Shown piece by piece: positions 45,103 to 57,094 of a stretch of DNA of 64,000 bases. The DNA lies in the NCBI GenBank assembly GCA_030279155.1, contig CM059043.1:3534001-3598000 (forward strand). The letters are read 5' to 3'. The position numbers were made by a program, and so were the translations under genes. Source of the stretch: Forsythia viridissima (taxonomy: Eukaryota > Streptophyta > Magnoliopsida > Lamiales > Oleaceae). The stretch's first letter is position 1, and every line of letters begins with the position of its first letter. The notes below the pieces were generated by a model that saw nothing but the letters and a program-made list of their open reading frames with translations, searched no databases and was not told the origin of the DNA.

Positions 45103-45566
45103 GATGGTTATATTCACACTACAATTTGTTATAAGTGCACCATATTTTAATTGTATTTAAGATCCTTAAATTTTGTTTATTATTGCAATTATATTCTTAA
45201 CTTTTTGTCATCGAATTTTTATCTTTAACTTTCAATAATTAGCATATTTTATTATGGACGATGGTTTCTATCGAGATATTTTGTTTACATACTTTGAAAT
45301 GAAGAAAAAATATTATATCATACTTTTGTATCTATTTTTTTTAAAAATATGACAGAAAAATAAGTCTTTTTATGAATTCTCAACAAATATTTTTTACGGA
45401 ACCGTTATCAAACACAAGATTTACTAATTAATGAAAAGTTTGAAGATAAAAATGTGATTAAAAAAAGTTGGGAACATGAGTGTTATAATATGAAAAGATT
45501 AAAGATGTTAAATATAATTAAAATGTGGTATAAAAAATAAAAAGTGTTGTGTAAATATAATTACCC
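45103..45566. mobile_element. MULE-like MITE, copy 3, abutting copy 2
   Basis: Starts GGTTATATTCACACTACA, ends GTTGTGTAAATATAATTACCC; the interior is like copy 2 (ATTTTTATCTTTAACTTTCAAT, GTTGGGAACATGAG). Confidence 0.6.
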
Positions 45567-45660
45567 ATATAATTACTCTAAGAATATACTATTGTAAGTG
45601 TTATTTCCCCCTTTTGTCCCTTCAATTCGTTTAAAAAAAGAAATATTGCAGTCTTCCAAT

Positions 45661-45794
45661 ATCAATCATGCATGCACTGGTTGAGACTTATATAAACTAA
45701 TTTAATATGTTTGGTGGAGTGGATTAGATCAATCATGCATGCACTGGTTGAGACTTATATAAACTAATTTAATATGTTTGGTGGAGTGGATTAG
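45661..45794. repeat. Perfect 67-bp tandem duplication
   Basis: The units 45661-45727 and 45728-45794, both starting ATCAATCATGCATGCACTGG and ending GGAGTGGATTAG, are identical at every base. Confidence 0.97.
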
Positions 45795-45946
45795 ATGATA
45801 ATAAATATTATTTTTAAAAAATTAAATTAAAATTCTATTAATATTGTCTTGTACTCTCATATATTTAATATTGTATAACAAATATATACATTTCGGGTAT
45901 TATACTAAAAACAGGCTCTTCATTGTTTCAGATATTCTCTTATTAA

Positions 45947-46394
45947 GAGCATCTTCTATAGACTCTCTATTTATAAAGAGAATTTTTGACATTTTAAAGA
46001 GCATCTATAAATTTAGAGAGTAAAATTTTTTAAGTGTTCCAACAATCTCTTTATCTTTAATACTTTAATTTACTTCTTCCAATAAGTATTTATTATTTTT
46101 ACATTTATTTTCTTTTAATATACCTCTCTCCTAATTATTATATGATTTTATTATATTTTATTTTGTATATACTATTTAATTCAATCATTATATGGAGTAT
46201 TGAAAATTGAAATTCTTTGAATGCATTTAATTATAGAGGGTGGGTTCGGCTCTCCAAATGTGAAGAGTTTGGAGTGTCAAACCCACTCTCTATTTTAAAA
46301 AAGTTAATTTAGAAAGTCTGTGAAGTATAATTTTAAAATTTGGCTCTTTAAAATAGAAAGAATCTTATATTTAAAGAGCCTATTAGAAATGTTC
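45947..46394. mobile_element. PIF/Harbinger-like MITE, 448 bp, TSD TAA
   Basis: Tips GAGCATCTTCTATAGACTCT and the inverted GAACATTTCTAATAGGCTCT; TAA at 45944-45946 and 46395-46397. Same family as 22631-23234 and the deleted copy at 32805. Confidence 0.8.
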
Positions 46395-46397
46395 TAA

Positions 46398-48454
46398 TTA
46401 TCCATATGATAAAATATTAAAGTATTAATGTGTATTCATCTCCTCTTCTTCTTCTTCTTCTTCTTCTATTTTTTTCCGTTTATTCTTATCACAATATAAT
46501 TGAAATTGTTCAAGATGTATACATAATAAGGGGTGTATCTAATCTAGAATTTCAAAAAATTTGATTGACATTTTTTAAAGAACTGACTTTTATAAATTTC
46601 ATTAACTTTTACAGTTTTTAATAGATTTTCATAAACTTTTATTGATTTTTTTGAATGACTTTCACATATTTGTATAAACTTTTATTTTTTCAAATTCCAC
46701 AGTTAAAAAAAAATTTGACGCAAGAAACAAATCTAGCAATAATTTATTCTTGCATTAATATTATTAGATTCGTAAAAAAATTGAATTTATAATATTTTAT
46801 TTATTTGCTGTAAGTAAACTACGTCAAAAGTCAATGATATATATTATTAGCTTACTCTATTTTTCCTTTTAGATAAAATTATGAACTTCCAACTGATTTG
46901 TGGAAAAATTCAAAAAAAAAAAAAAAAAAAATAATAGTATGCGACTCTTTTTGAAAATATTTCTCAACAAAATGAAAAGAGGGGAAAATATTAATATTAT
47001 TTTTTCATAAAAAATATTTGTAATTAATCATGATTATAGAATTTGTAGAAGGGGAAAAAAAGAGATAATTAAAAGTAATTGCATTTTGTATATCTATGAA
47101 TTTCGTAGGATTTTAAAAGTTTGAATTAAACATAGTATGATTTATAAAGACTATATTGAATATTCCAAAACTTTCATAGAGTTTTAAAAATTTGTATTAA
47201 ATGCACATAGGCTTTTAGTGGAATGTATTCAAATTGAGACTTGTAACGACTTTTAAAGATTTAAAAGTTTAGAGGCATTCAATCTACACATTTTAAGACA
47301 CTCTAAACATATTAGTTTATTAATTTAGATTTTTAGAAACTTTAAAAGTTACGGGTTATTCAATTAAAATTTTTTAAGAGTCTCTATAAATCATAGGGTA
47401 TTCAAATTGAGAAAGATTTTTAGGAATTTTCTACGTACCAAACTTCTAAGGACTTTTTGAGATTTTTTGGTGAAAAATATGAATAACAAAGCTAAAAAAA
47501 AAAAAAAAAAATCTCCCATCTACTCTGAAAATTTGAAGACTCCATAGTCACAAAATAAAAAACACCTATTTTCTTTAACTTCTAGGATTTTCTCGTATCT
47601 CTTCCATTCATATAATAATTTACAGTAATCAATTATTTTTTATATGCAGTTGTATTTAAAATTTGCAATAATCAAAAATTTGATAAGACAATTACATTTG
47701 TAGTGATGTTGAGAGTATTTTTGATATTTTTTTATTGAACATTAAAAATTTTATTAATTATTTTTAGGATTTATCTTATTTGTTAATTTATTTAAAGTGA
47801 CTTAAATTTTGTTTATAGTTTTTAATAAATATTTTTATTGACATGAAAAATATGATTTATTACTTTGAGTTCTTCTGATAAGAAAGACTTTTATTAATTC
47901 TCAACAAATTTATAAAGATCACTTAAAAGTCTATGATTTCTACAAAAATCACATACTTATAAAAGTTTATAGAAGTCTTAGTTGAATACAACCACCTTAA
48001 ATCACATAAGAGTTTTATAAAATCTTAGAACATGCTTGACTTGGTTTCTATTAAACTCTTTTTTTCTTAAACTTATATTTAACCATATATTTCGTGGAAT
48101 TCATAAAATTTATCAACTTTTCAACTACATATTTCACCAATTTTTTTAAACAAAATTTCTTAAAAAACTACTTTAAAATTCACCAAACATGCACTTAATT
48201 AAATATACCCCTCTAAATTAAAGAAAATATGTATTAATATTGTGATAAATACAAATACATTCGATCAATTTGTGCAGAGTAAATCTAGTCATGAGGAACT
48301 CTTAACAGGACTGCTGTCCGATGGATATACAAAAGTGACGTTTCTAACTTACTCTCTTTTATACTTTTTTACCCAAACAAGGTTATCTCAAACCCACACT
48401 TATATGGAAAAAAAATCTATTAATAGTTTGAGTCTAATTGGTATAATTTTAGTT
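46398..48454. other. Intergenic with simple repeats
   Basis: (CTT)n at about 46440-46467 and several A-runs. About 47090-47460 and 47880-48000 share recurring words such as TTTTAAAAGTTT and TTTATAGAG, perhaps an old internally repetitive element. No gene supported. Confidence 0.4.
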
Positions 48455-48594
48455 ACTTAAAATAGTCAAACATATTTTTTATTTACACATTTCATAAGAC
48501 CCACAATTAACAATCTACTTTTTACTCACACATTCACCTACAACTTAAAATATAAGTACTTAAAAAATAATTTCAACACTACCAAACATGGGTT
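48455..48594. mobile_element. MITE of the 22762 family, reverse orientation
   Basis: The complement reads GTTTGGTAGTGTTGAAATTA then TTTTTTAAGTACTTATATTT, as in the copy at 22762. Confidence 0.55.
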
Positions 48595-49297
48595 AAAATG
48601 ACTCTTAAAATAATGTGAAAAATATAGTTTTATCCATAAATCAAATGAAATAAACAAATAAATACAATAAGAAGGCAACAAATGAAGAAAACAAAAGAGC
48701 GAGATAGAGCTAGAGTAAAAGAGTGAGATAGAGCTAGAGTAAAAGACGTACTTTTATTTTTTAAATCCTTTGCCATCCAAAATTTCGAGTTAAATGTTTG
48801 AACAATCATTGAACTTTTAGTCTCATCTTTATTTACTCACTGAATTTTAAAATAGTACTGAGTGCTTACTGAACTTTACAACGTTACTCGCTGTTAATCA
48901 CTTCTGACGATCCATTAATAGCCAGTAAACGGAACAGCACACGTGGCAGACAGAATGCCCACATGGCATACGTTTTTGCCAACCATGTTGAGCTGTCCGC
49001 CAAGTCAGTAATTTATATTTTGAATAATCACTGAACTTTAAGTCATGTCTCCGTTAACTCACTAAACTTTAAAAATATTGCTGAATGCTTACTCAACTTT
49101 TCATAATTACACACCGTTACTCACTCATGACGATTCTATAACAACCTATTAACGGAATGACCACGTATCCTTCACTTTGTACTATTAAATCTGCCAACCA
49201 AAAATGTCATCAACCGCATTTTCAAAATGTGTTTTTAAGATGCAAAAAAGGGTGAAAACTTGTCCAAATTAAACAAACGATTTCATTCCAATTGATC

Positions 49298-49501
49298 TCA
49301 AATTGATTTATCCAAAACATTCCACCAATTGATTACCGACTTGTATCTTGCATGGGGTACATGATTTGCGCAATCAATAAAATCATACGCATCTACCTTC
49401 CCCGTAGGATCTGCAACCCAAAATTGACGTCCAGGGATAACTTTCATCCAATATGTCGTCAACACTGGAATATTACCACAATAACACAACTTTATGTTCA
49501 T
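49298..49501 (-). pseudogene. Degenerate GRF-type zinc-finger fragment
   Basis: The frame NIKLCYCGNIPVLTTYWMKV then IPGRQFWVADPTGKVDAYDF follows the GRF zinc-finger pattern (CxCG…T.WT..NPGRRF..C…F.W.D). The first two Cys and the PGR-F core are present, but the later Cys positions are replaced. It lies inside the MULE arms, so it is either captured cargo or an original MULE-borne frame. Not functional. Confidence 0.6.
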
Positions 49502-50684
49502 AATCTCAGTGAAGAATTAGAGTTTTCCATCCCAGATTGATTCGCCACATAAGATGGGTTAGGGCTAGGGTTTTTAGTAGAATGTTTAGGAGAAATCAAT
49601 TTTAGATCAATTGGAATGAAATCGTTTGTTTAATTGGGGGCTAGTTTCACAGTTTTTTGCATATTAAAAAATGCATTTTGAAAATATGTTTGACACTACA
49701 AGAAATATGACATTCAACAACTATACAAATGGTCGTAGAATATACATATTTGGTTGTTGATTACATGCAACGACCAAAATCAATTGGTCGTTCGTTGGTT
49801 GGCAAAGAGGTGTTGGCGAATGTATTCAACGACTACAAAATGGTTGGTCGTTACATGTAGTGTTTCAGCAACTAATTAAATGGTCGTACATGGTTTGTAT
49901 TGACAACCGATTCTTTTTATCCCAATCACTTTGTTGGTTGTTGTATCAAATATTTTAGTCGTTAATATACAATAAAAGCAACCAAATCTTAGTTGTCTTT
50001 CATTTTCAACAACCAAATAAATAGTCGTTAATATTTAATAGTGGCAACCGATTTTTATTTTCCAACCACCTATTTGGTTGTTGTATCAATTTTTTTGTCG
50101 TTAAAATACAATAAAAGCAACCAAATTTTAGTTGCCTTTTATTTCAACGACGACATAAATGGTCGTTAATATTTAATAGTGACAACCAATTTTTATTTCA
50201 ACAACTACTTGATTTGTCGTTGTATTAATTATTTTTGTCGTTAAATTATAATGAGAGCAACCAAATTTTAGTTGCCTTTTATTTCAACAACAAAAGAAAT
50301 GGTCGTTAATATTTATATTGAAAGCCGATTTTCATTTCAACAACTGTTTGATTTGTCGTTATATTAAATATTTTGGTCGATAAATGAACATTGAAGCAAC
50401 AAGAATTTAATTGCCTTTCTTTTTAACAACAAAAGAAGTGGTTGTAAAAAGTTTATATTAACAACTGAACTATTAAAATAATGAGAAATATGATTGGCAA
50501 CAATATTATTCATGGCTCCATAACTTTCACACATTCACATCATACTACAAGCAAATTTTACCCACAACCATAAATAATTATAAGAAGTAAAAGAAATAAA
50601 TAAGATTAACAAAAACTAAAATTTTCATGGGCCTTCAATCAATTAAAATATCATGATATCAACTACAACTATATATCAAGAATG

Positions 50685-51780
50685 TCTGCACAGATTTCAA
50701 CTGAGAACGAAGATCTTGAACCTCATTCCGTAAAACAACATTTTCTACAGAAGTACTACAATTTTCCAACCTTGTCTTCTTTAGGTTTTTTTGTTGATCA
50801 ACGTAGCTAAATCTTTTGCCCAAAACTTACTCACATATTTCAGATTCTTTCAAAGGCGTAAGGTGTTCATTCGGGTCTAGTTGAGAATTCTGTTCTTGTA
50901 AAAGGTCCAGCATTTGATTCTGTAGATCAATGTAAATTATAAATAAATGATTATAATTTTGAAATATATATTATACCATTGCAACAAATAAAACTACTTA
51001 CATAATAAGACTCCGCTTCTTTGGTTGTCCACTCACGTTCACTACAGTTCATGTCATAGAAAAATTTTAATCTCACCAGGTAGCTCTTTTGTAAGCGGAT
51101 CCCTCTATTTAAAAAAAAAGAATTTGATGTATGAAGTTGATAAAATATAATATTGTATCATTATTTATGACTTACCATTTCATGTGCATGTGCAGCATAA
51201 GATTTCGATCCTTGAAGAGTAACCAACTTTTTTTGGCACGGTTTGCTTTGCTCACTTCAGACTTTTTCTACAATGTATATGTATCACAGTTCTAATCAAA
51301 ATGCATAATTAGAAGCATTGTTGACCACAAGTGTAAATTGCTTAAACAACAAGAAATATAGGAAATAAAAAGTGACAAAATACTAGAGAAAAATAAATAA
51401 ATGGGACAAAAAATAATAACTTTTTTCCAACAAGAAAGTAATAGCAATTATAAAGAGTTCTAATTTATCAATCACCCATTACATAAATCCATAGATTCCA
51501 TCAATAACACGCACTACAAATAGTAAAATTGCACATTACTAACCTTCATCTCATCACTTGCAAAATAATCACAAAGAAAATCCCAATCACTTTTCTCCAC
51601 TATAGACGCAGGCTTGTTTCTTTTTGCAGATCCAATATCTTCATTGCCACCGATGCCTTGAAATTTTTTATGTAGTCTACAACGGTACTTCTTCCACTTC
51701 TTGTTCATTGAACGATCAATATCATCTTTGATTAGCTGGTTCAACTCAAACTCGAATTTTTCCGTTAACATAGCCGAATA
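50685..51780 (-). pseudogene. Plant Ptta/En/Spm transposase-like (TNP-A-type) gene, broken
   Basis: Exons inferred on the minus strand: 51780-51544 (KKWKKYRCRLHKKF, SDWDFLCDYFASDEMK, donor GTTAGT), 51267-51176 (EVSKANRAKK, then after a +1 shift KLVTLQGSKSYAAHAHEM, donor GTAAGT), 51114-51002 (RDPLTKELPGE, shift, FFYDMNCSEREWTTKEAESY, donor GTAAGT), 50919-50685 (NQMLDLLQEQNSQLDPNEHL, EICE*VLGKRFSYVD, LRNEVQDLRSQLKSVQ). The order DW..LC.YF…S..N RA K….GSKS.A.HAHEM…ICE.VLG.R…coiled coil is the plant Transposase_24 family. Two frameshifts and an in-frame TAA make it non-coding. The N-terminal exons were not found. Confidence 0.75.
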
Positions 51781-53068
51781 CAAGACATAATAACACAGTC
51801 CAAGAGATTACAACAGTTTGATTTTCAATAGTTTGATTTTCATTCTTTTTTAATATCATACTTTATCTCCATATGTCATTATATAAGGTTACTACAGTTA
51901 CATTTTAGACTGAAAAATGGCTACGTTCGTCAATGAGTTGTTGGCCGTCCATAGATTCTAGTTGATATATGTTGCTAAAGGCAGGTCTCATATTTTAGTA
52001 AATGTTGTTATATAATAACTAAGTAGGGTTGGTGCGATGATGCTCACTGTGCAATTACTGGAAGCAAAAATTTCATTCTACATGCATATGTCACAGTCTA
52101 GTTATCATGGAGCATTATTGTACTACTAAAGCAAATATTGTTAGAAAGCCAACTTTTCCTAAAGAACAAACACATATGTGTTTGTTGCAACTTCCACGAG
52201 TTTCAAAGAATTTATACATGCCTTATTGATGGTTCTGTTTTCGTTTAATTTCAGCCCCTCTAGGCCATAATATTTTGCCGGAAGTCTCTTAAGTGCTACT
52301 ACTTAACACCCCAATATATACAAAAGGATGACTCTGTCCATAACTGTATAAACCACTAAGAAGAAGCCTTCCATCAGTAGATCAGGGGGAAAATATCTCC
52401 TAGAGATATTCATTCTTGATTTTTACTCTAATGCTTTAATCCCTTTTGAAAGAACATTCAATCTAGTGTGTAATTTGGAATAAAGCAATTTCAACATATT
52501 TCAAAAGAAATGGGGGCTTAACCAGCCTTTCAAATCACATTGATACCTTAACACTTTAAAATACCATTGGAATAGATAATTGACATCATTAACGATACGG
52601 TCACTTATTTCGAGGACAAAATGTTATTGTATCTGAACAAAGTGAAAAGCTTACAATCAACTAAAAAAAAAAAATCATTGATATGTTTCATATATGAGAA
52701 AAATAACATTCAATAGCATATATAAACAGTCATATGATATTGAGTTGTGAATATGGAAAAATGTAAGAAATTTCCATACAAAGATCATTCATATCTGATT
52801 TCACTTACTTTGACCATGTATCAATAATACAAATCCTAATTAATTTTTTTTATACAAGCAATTAATCTCAAGAGTAAATGCTTGCAGTTTCACAATCGCC
52901 ATTATTGCACAAGATTACATATTCAACCCTCCAGAGAAAGCGATTCAAGGCAATGGAGTCTAAACGCATAAATTTCTCAATTATAAATCCAAACTATTCT
53001 ACCAATTATCTCGCAAAAAAAAAAAAAAAAAACCCTAGATATAACATATACAAATACAAACCATGTAC

Positions 53069-53281
53069 CTGGTGACTGCGAGAACGAGATTAGAGTCTGA
53101 GAGGAGTTTGGGTCGTGAGTTGTGACCACTGATCATCGGAGACAGTCCGGACTCCGACGGAGAGAGAATGAGAGACAGAGAGAAAGGGTTTCCTGCTGCG
53201 GCTGCCGGCTGCGTTCTCTGGTTTACGAATTGGGAGAGAACAAGAGAGAGAAGACGGGCCAGTTTGGTGGTAATTGATCAA
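53069..53281 (-). other. Leader-exon-like segment upstream of the PttA-like gene
   Basis: GC-richer, CT-rich stretch on the minus strand ending in CACCAG|GTACATGG, a usable splice donor. It looks like the first non-coding exon of a plant gene. It lies between the CACTA subterminal region and the PttA-like exons and may be the native transposon leader or a captured host promoter/leader. Confidence 0.4.
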
Positions 53282-53830
53282 ATAAAATGGGCTGAGATTC
53301 TTAAAATAGGATTCTCAATTTTAAGAGGGAATTTAGCATAAAACATAAATTATATATTTAATTTTTTCCCTTCAAATATTTTATTTGCCGGGACTAAAAC
53401 ACAACAAAAAAGTGGGAATTTTTTTTTGTTATTTATTTGCCTACAAACGGATTAATTTTTTTTGTTGGCAAAAGATATATTTTATCCAACAAATTTTTTG
53501 TCGAGAAAAATACACATTTTCGTGGGCACAAGTCCTCTCATTCTTGAAAATTTTGAAGTAAAACATAACCCTACAAAACATCGTATTTGTGGAGAAAAGT
53601 AAACTCCGGCTACAAAATTAAATTTGTCTCCTAAAATTTTGTATGCAGAGGATAAAATTCTTGTAGTGTGTAGGCGAAGATGATTAAATGAGAACAAAAT
53701 CGCATCTTGTATGTAGAAAGCGATAATGAATCCCAAACTTGGTTATGCTCATCTAATGCCGCGAAGCTTCAAAGAATTAGAAAAATGAGGTAGTGACGTC
53801 CAAGTCCATGGAAATTATAAGACATATGCA

Positions 53831-54274
53831 TAGAGATGGCAAAAATATCCGATCCGAACCGAACCCGATGGATATCCGATCCGAATGGAACGAAAAATAC
53901 CTGATCTGCGGGTCGGCGGGGCAGATTGGGATAGATATCTGTGATCTGCCGCAGATCGGATCAGGGCTACCCCGATCCGCCTCGCCCCGAATTTTAAAAA
54001 AAAAAAGATTAAAATAATGAATTTATATTTTGTTTTATATGTGATTTGATTATTTATTTTATAGATAATTAAAATATTTTTTGAATAGAAAATATTTTAA
54101 ATTTTTTGAATGCAAAAAAAAAAAAAAAAAAAATTATGGATCAGTATACGGATCAGGGCTCTGATCCGCCCCGAAAAATGGCGGATCGCGGGGCGAATTT
54201 GGATCTCCTACAATTATTGCAGGGCGGATTTGGATCAGGCTGATCCGCCCCGATCTGCCCCGTTGCCATCACTA
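53831..54274. mobile_element. hAT-like MITE, family 'GGATGGCAA', copy 3
   Basis: Ends TAGAGATGGCAA and TTGCCATCACTA; flanks CATATGCA (53823-53830) and CCTATGCA (54275-54282) match 7 of 8. The arms are rich in GATCCG/CGGATC words (GATCCGCCCCG and similar), giving a GC-rich outer part and an AT-rich middle. Confidence 0.85.
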
Positions 54275-54371
54275 CCTATGCAAGCCCTTGGTCACCAAGC
54301 CGACCTCGTCTTCTCAAAAGGCTATTGTAAAGATCACTAACCAAGCACCGCTAAATGTAATCAACTAAGGC

Positions 54372-55727
54372 CTTGGTTGTTAATTCTCATTTTGGCCACA
54401 ACAAAAAACATAGGATTAACAACTAATACTTTGGTCGCACAACATATTTGTAGCTAACTCAAAATTTAATTGTATACGATTCATTGTCAACAACCAAACA
54501 TATCATTTAGTTGTTGATAACGGTTTTGATGACCACGTTTATTGGTCGTGATTAGTAATTTTAACGACCAGCCAATATGGTTGGCAAATATTCCTTTTAA
54601 CGACCATCTAACATTGGTTGTAACGTTTTATCACTTTTAGCGACTGAAATAAGATGGTTGTTAACTTATTCTGAATACAACCAATTATTTGGTCGTCAAA
54701 TATATTGTTTTAGTCGTTGATTGTTTTGGCAAATTTTAAGGTTTTGGCGCCACACATACAACGACCAGCTTTAACTTGGTTGTAAAACATTTACAACTAA
54801 TGGTCGTTGTTAAACATTTGTAACGACCATACGCATTTGGTCGTCAAAATATTAATTGTTAATTCTCATTTTGGCCACTACAACAAATATAAGATTAACA
54901 ACTAATATTTTAGTCGTTACAACATATTTGTAGCTATCTCAAAATTTAATTGTATACAATTCATCATCAACAACCACGTATATCATTTAGTTGTTGAAAA
55001 CGGTTTTTAATGACCAGATTTATTGGTCGTGAATAGTAATTGTAACAACCATCCCATATGGTTGGCAAATATTCCTTTTAACGACTATCGAGCATTGGTT
55101 GTAATGTTTTATCACTTTTACCGATTGAAATAAGGTGGTCGTTAACTTATTCTAAATACAACCAATTTTTAGGTCGTCAAATATATTGTTTTAGTCGTTG
55201 ATTATTTTGGCGGGTTTCAAAGTTTTGGCGCCACACACATAACGACCAGCTTTACATTGGTTGTAGAATATACAAATTTTACAACTAATGTCGTGGTCGT
55301 TACAACTCTTCTCCAACTAGCCCAAAATACAATAGTTTGTGACACATTATTTGCGACTAAACATTTATTGGTTGTAATGTGTTTTTTTCACTTCAACGAC
55401 TAAAATATGATTATCGTTAAATTAGTCTAACTACAACTATTTATCTGGTCGTCAAATATATTCTTTTGGTCGTTGATTGTTTTGGCGGGTTTGAAAGTTT
55501 TGGCGCCACACATACAACGACCAACTTCAACTTGGTCATAGAAAAGAATAAATTTACAACCAATGACGTGGTCGTTAAAGCTTATCTCCAACTCGCTCAA
55601 CATACAACTGTTTGTGATACACTATTTACGACTAAATATTTATTCTGGTCGTTGATAAATATTTGTAACGACCATATTTACTTGGTCGTTAAAAAATTCG
55701 TTGTTAATTCTCATTTTTCTTGTAGTG
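54372..55727. repeat. Repeated right-end blocks of the outer CACTA element
   Basis: GTTAATTCTCATTTTGGCCAC starts at about 54380 and 54858, each followed by an AACAACTAATA[C/T]TTT block and, ~340 bp on, by GTTTTGGCGCCACACA.A.AACGACCA. The GTTTTGGCGCCACACA block occurs three times (about 54741, 55221, 55496). TTAATTCTCATTTTTCTTGTAGTG at the true end corresponds to the internal TTAATTCTCATTTTGGCCACTACAAC, so the terminal region has been duplicated in tandem. Confidence 0.8.
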
Positions 55728-56134
55728 TGATGACATAACGCTCGACTATTTTGGTTGGTAGATTTAATGGCACAAAATGGAAAACGCGTGATTATTCCGT
55801 CAGCTACGTGGGCATTCCGTTAATGGCCTGATATTGAATCGTCATGAGGGAGTAACAGAGTGTAACTTTAAAAAGTTGAGTGAGCATTCAGTAACATTTT
55901 AAAGTTCAATGTGTGAACGAAAACATGACTAATAGTTCAGTGGGTGAACGAAGACAACTCAACATTGGTTGGCAGAAACGTGTGCCATGTGTGTTGTTCC
56001 GTTCACTAACTGTTAATGAGTCATCAAAAGTGAATAACGTTGTAAACTTTGGTGAGCATTCAACACAATTTTAAAATTTAGTGAGTAAATGAAGATGAAA
56101 CTAAAAGTTCAGTAATTATTCAAATATTTAACTC

Positions 56135-57077
56135 TAAAACTCTCTACACTACCCGTTGCATTGTGAATGACACAATTCACATAATATTATTGTGAATACT
56201 CAAAAATTGATTATTGTGTACAACCTAAATATATTGACGATCTCTAAAATCTATAGCATGACCTGATCGTAAGGGTGGGCGACTCTAGGCATGACTTGGT
56301 TCAAATCGAGTAATGCTTGAGTGGCGCTTTTTTTTATATAGGGAATTACTTTTATTAATTATTTGAAAAACATGAAGATGTAGAACTAAGAAAAGGTCGG
56401 ACCTAACGAGCAGGACCTATTTTGTCTTGCTTAATCGAATAGATACATGTTCATCCTTCCAATCATAGATCAGATCTTTCTTTTAATTCATTTACTTGAG
56501 TGGAACTTTGACCGTTGACTTCTTTTGATTCACAAACTTAAAACTTGAACTTTTTTTTTCATTGAGCTGAATTTCTTATTTATCAGTATTTATAAATATT
56601 TATAAGTTGATCAAATATTATTTTTATCTACATATTTTTGTAGGATTCACTATTTATAATTTATAATTTTTTTTTACCAAAATACACTTATACCATACGA
56701 GTTAAGCTTGATCTAATCAGCATGGTGGAGTGCTTTCTGACAAATTCGCTCTATTATTGCATCATATTTCTTAAAGAGTGGTTGGGATTAATATCTTATT
56801 TGGTGAAAATTATAAACTAGTTTATTTGACTAAATATAGTAAAAAATATCATATTATAAAAATAATTTTTTTTATTAAATAAATTAATTTATAATTCACC
56901 CGACTCTATGGAGCATAGAGGAATTAACTTTTTATTAATTACTTTGAAAAAGTAAAAAACGTTAAATAGATAATAAATTCTCTCTGTGGTAGAATCCACC
57001 GATTGCTCAAACTTCGGTGTCAAGGACATCTGATATTACCCAATTACATTTCACCACCTATTATATGACTTGGCAAA
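56135..57077. other. Intergenic before the 57204 gene
   Basis: AT-rich. Part of a foldback-like repeat (CTAGTTTATTTGACTAA near 56817) recalls the MITE at 30286. No gene. Confidence 0.4.
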
Positions 57078-57094
57078 ATGAAGCCCAATTTCTC

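Larger units (their letters stand above)
50543..53668 (-). mobile_element. Second CACTA-like unit nested in the first
   Basis: The minus-strand start at 53668 reads CACTACAAGAATTTTATCC. The opposite tip at 50543 reads TACTACAAGCAAATTTTACC, matching except for the first base and one insertion. The subterminal sequence next to 53668 (ACAAAATT, GTCGAGAAAAAT, TTTGTTGGCAAAAG words) differs from the GGTCGTT type of the outer element. Its minus-strand gene is the PttA-like pseudogene. The flanking triplets (TCA, TGT) do not match, so the boundaries are less certain. Confidence 0.55.
49694..55727. mobile_element. CACTA (En/Spm) transposon, 6.0 kb, TSD TGA
   Basis: Starts CACTACAAGAAATATGACAT, ends ATTTTTCTTGTAGTG, flanked by TGA (49691-49693 and 55728-55730). 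Left 49694-50470 and right ~54372-55727 are packed with short subterminal motifs (GGTCGTT/AACGACC, GGTTGT/ACAACC) in both orientations, the usual transposase-binding layout. No TNP2/TNPD transposase was found, so the element is non-autonomous. Interior insertions: a second CACTA-like unit (50543-53668) and a hAT MITE (53831-54274). Confidence 0.9.
48787..56134. mobile_element. Long-TIR MULE-like element hosting a CACTA transposon
   Basis: Left arm 48787-~49205 and the reverse complement of the right arm ~55748-56134 match along most of their length: both start GAGTTAAAT[G/A]TTTGAA[C/T]AAT, then CTGAACTTT, ACGGAACA[G/A]CACAC[G/A]TGGCA, TCATGACGATTC and CATTAACGGAATG-like blocks, ending near TTAAATCT[G/A]CCAACCAAAA. 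Arms of ~400 bp suggest a MULE. What remains of the original interior is 49206-49693, with a GRF zinc-finger relic. No clear 9-bp target duplication is visible (CAAAATTTC versus TAAAACTCT). The CACTA at 49694-55727 went in just beside the right arm. Confidence 0.75.

Noticed and set aside
48778..56143. 9-bp target duplication of the large MULE (CAAAATTTC versus TAAAACTCT)
   Set aside because: About half of the positions match, no better than expected for AT-rich DNA.
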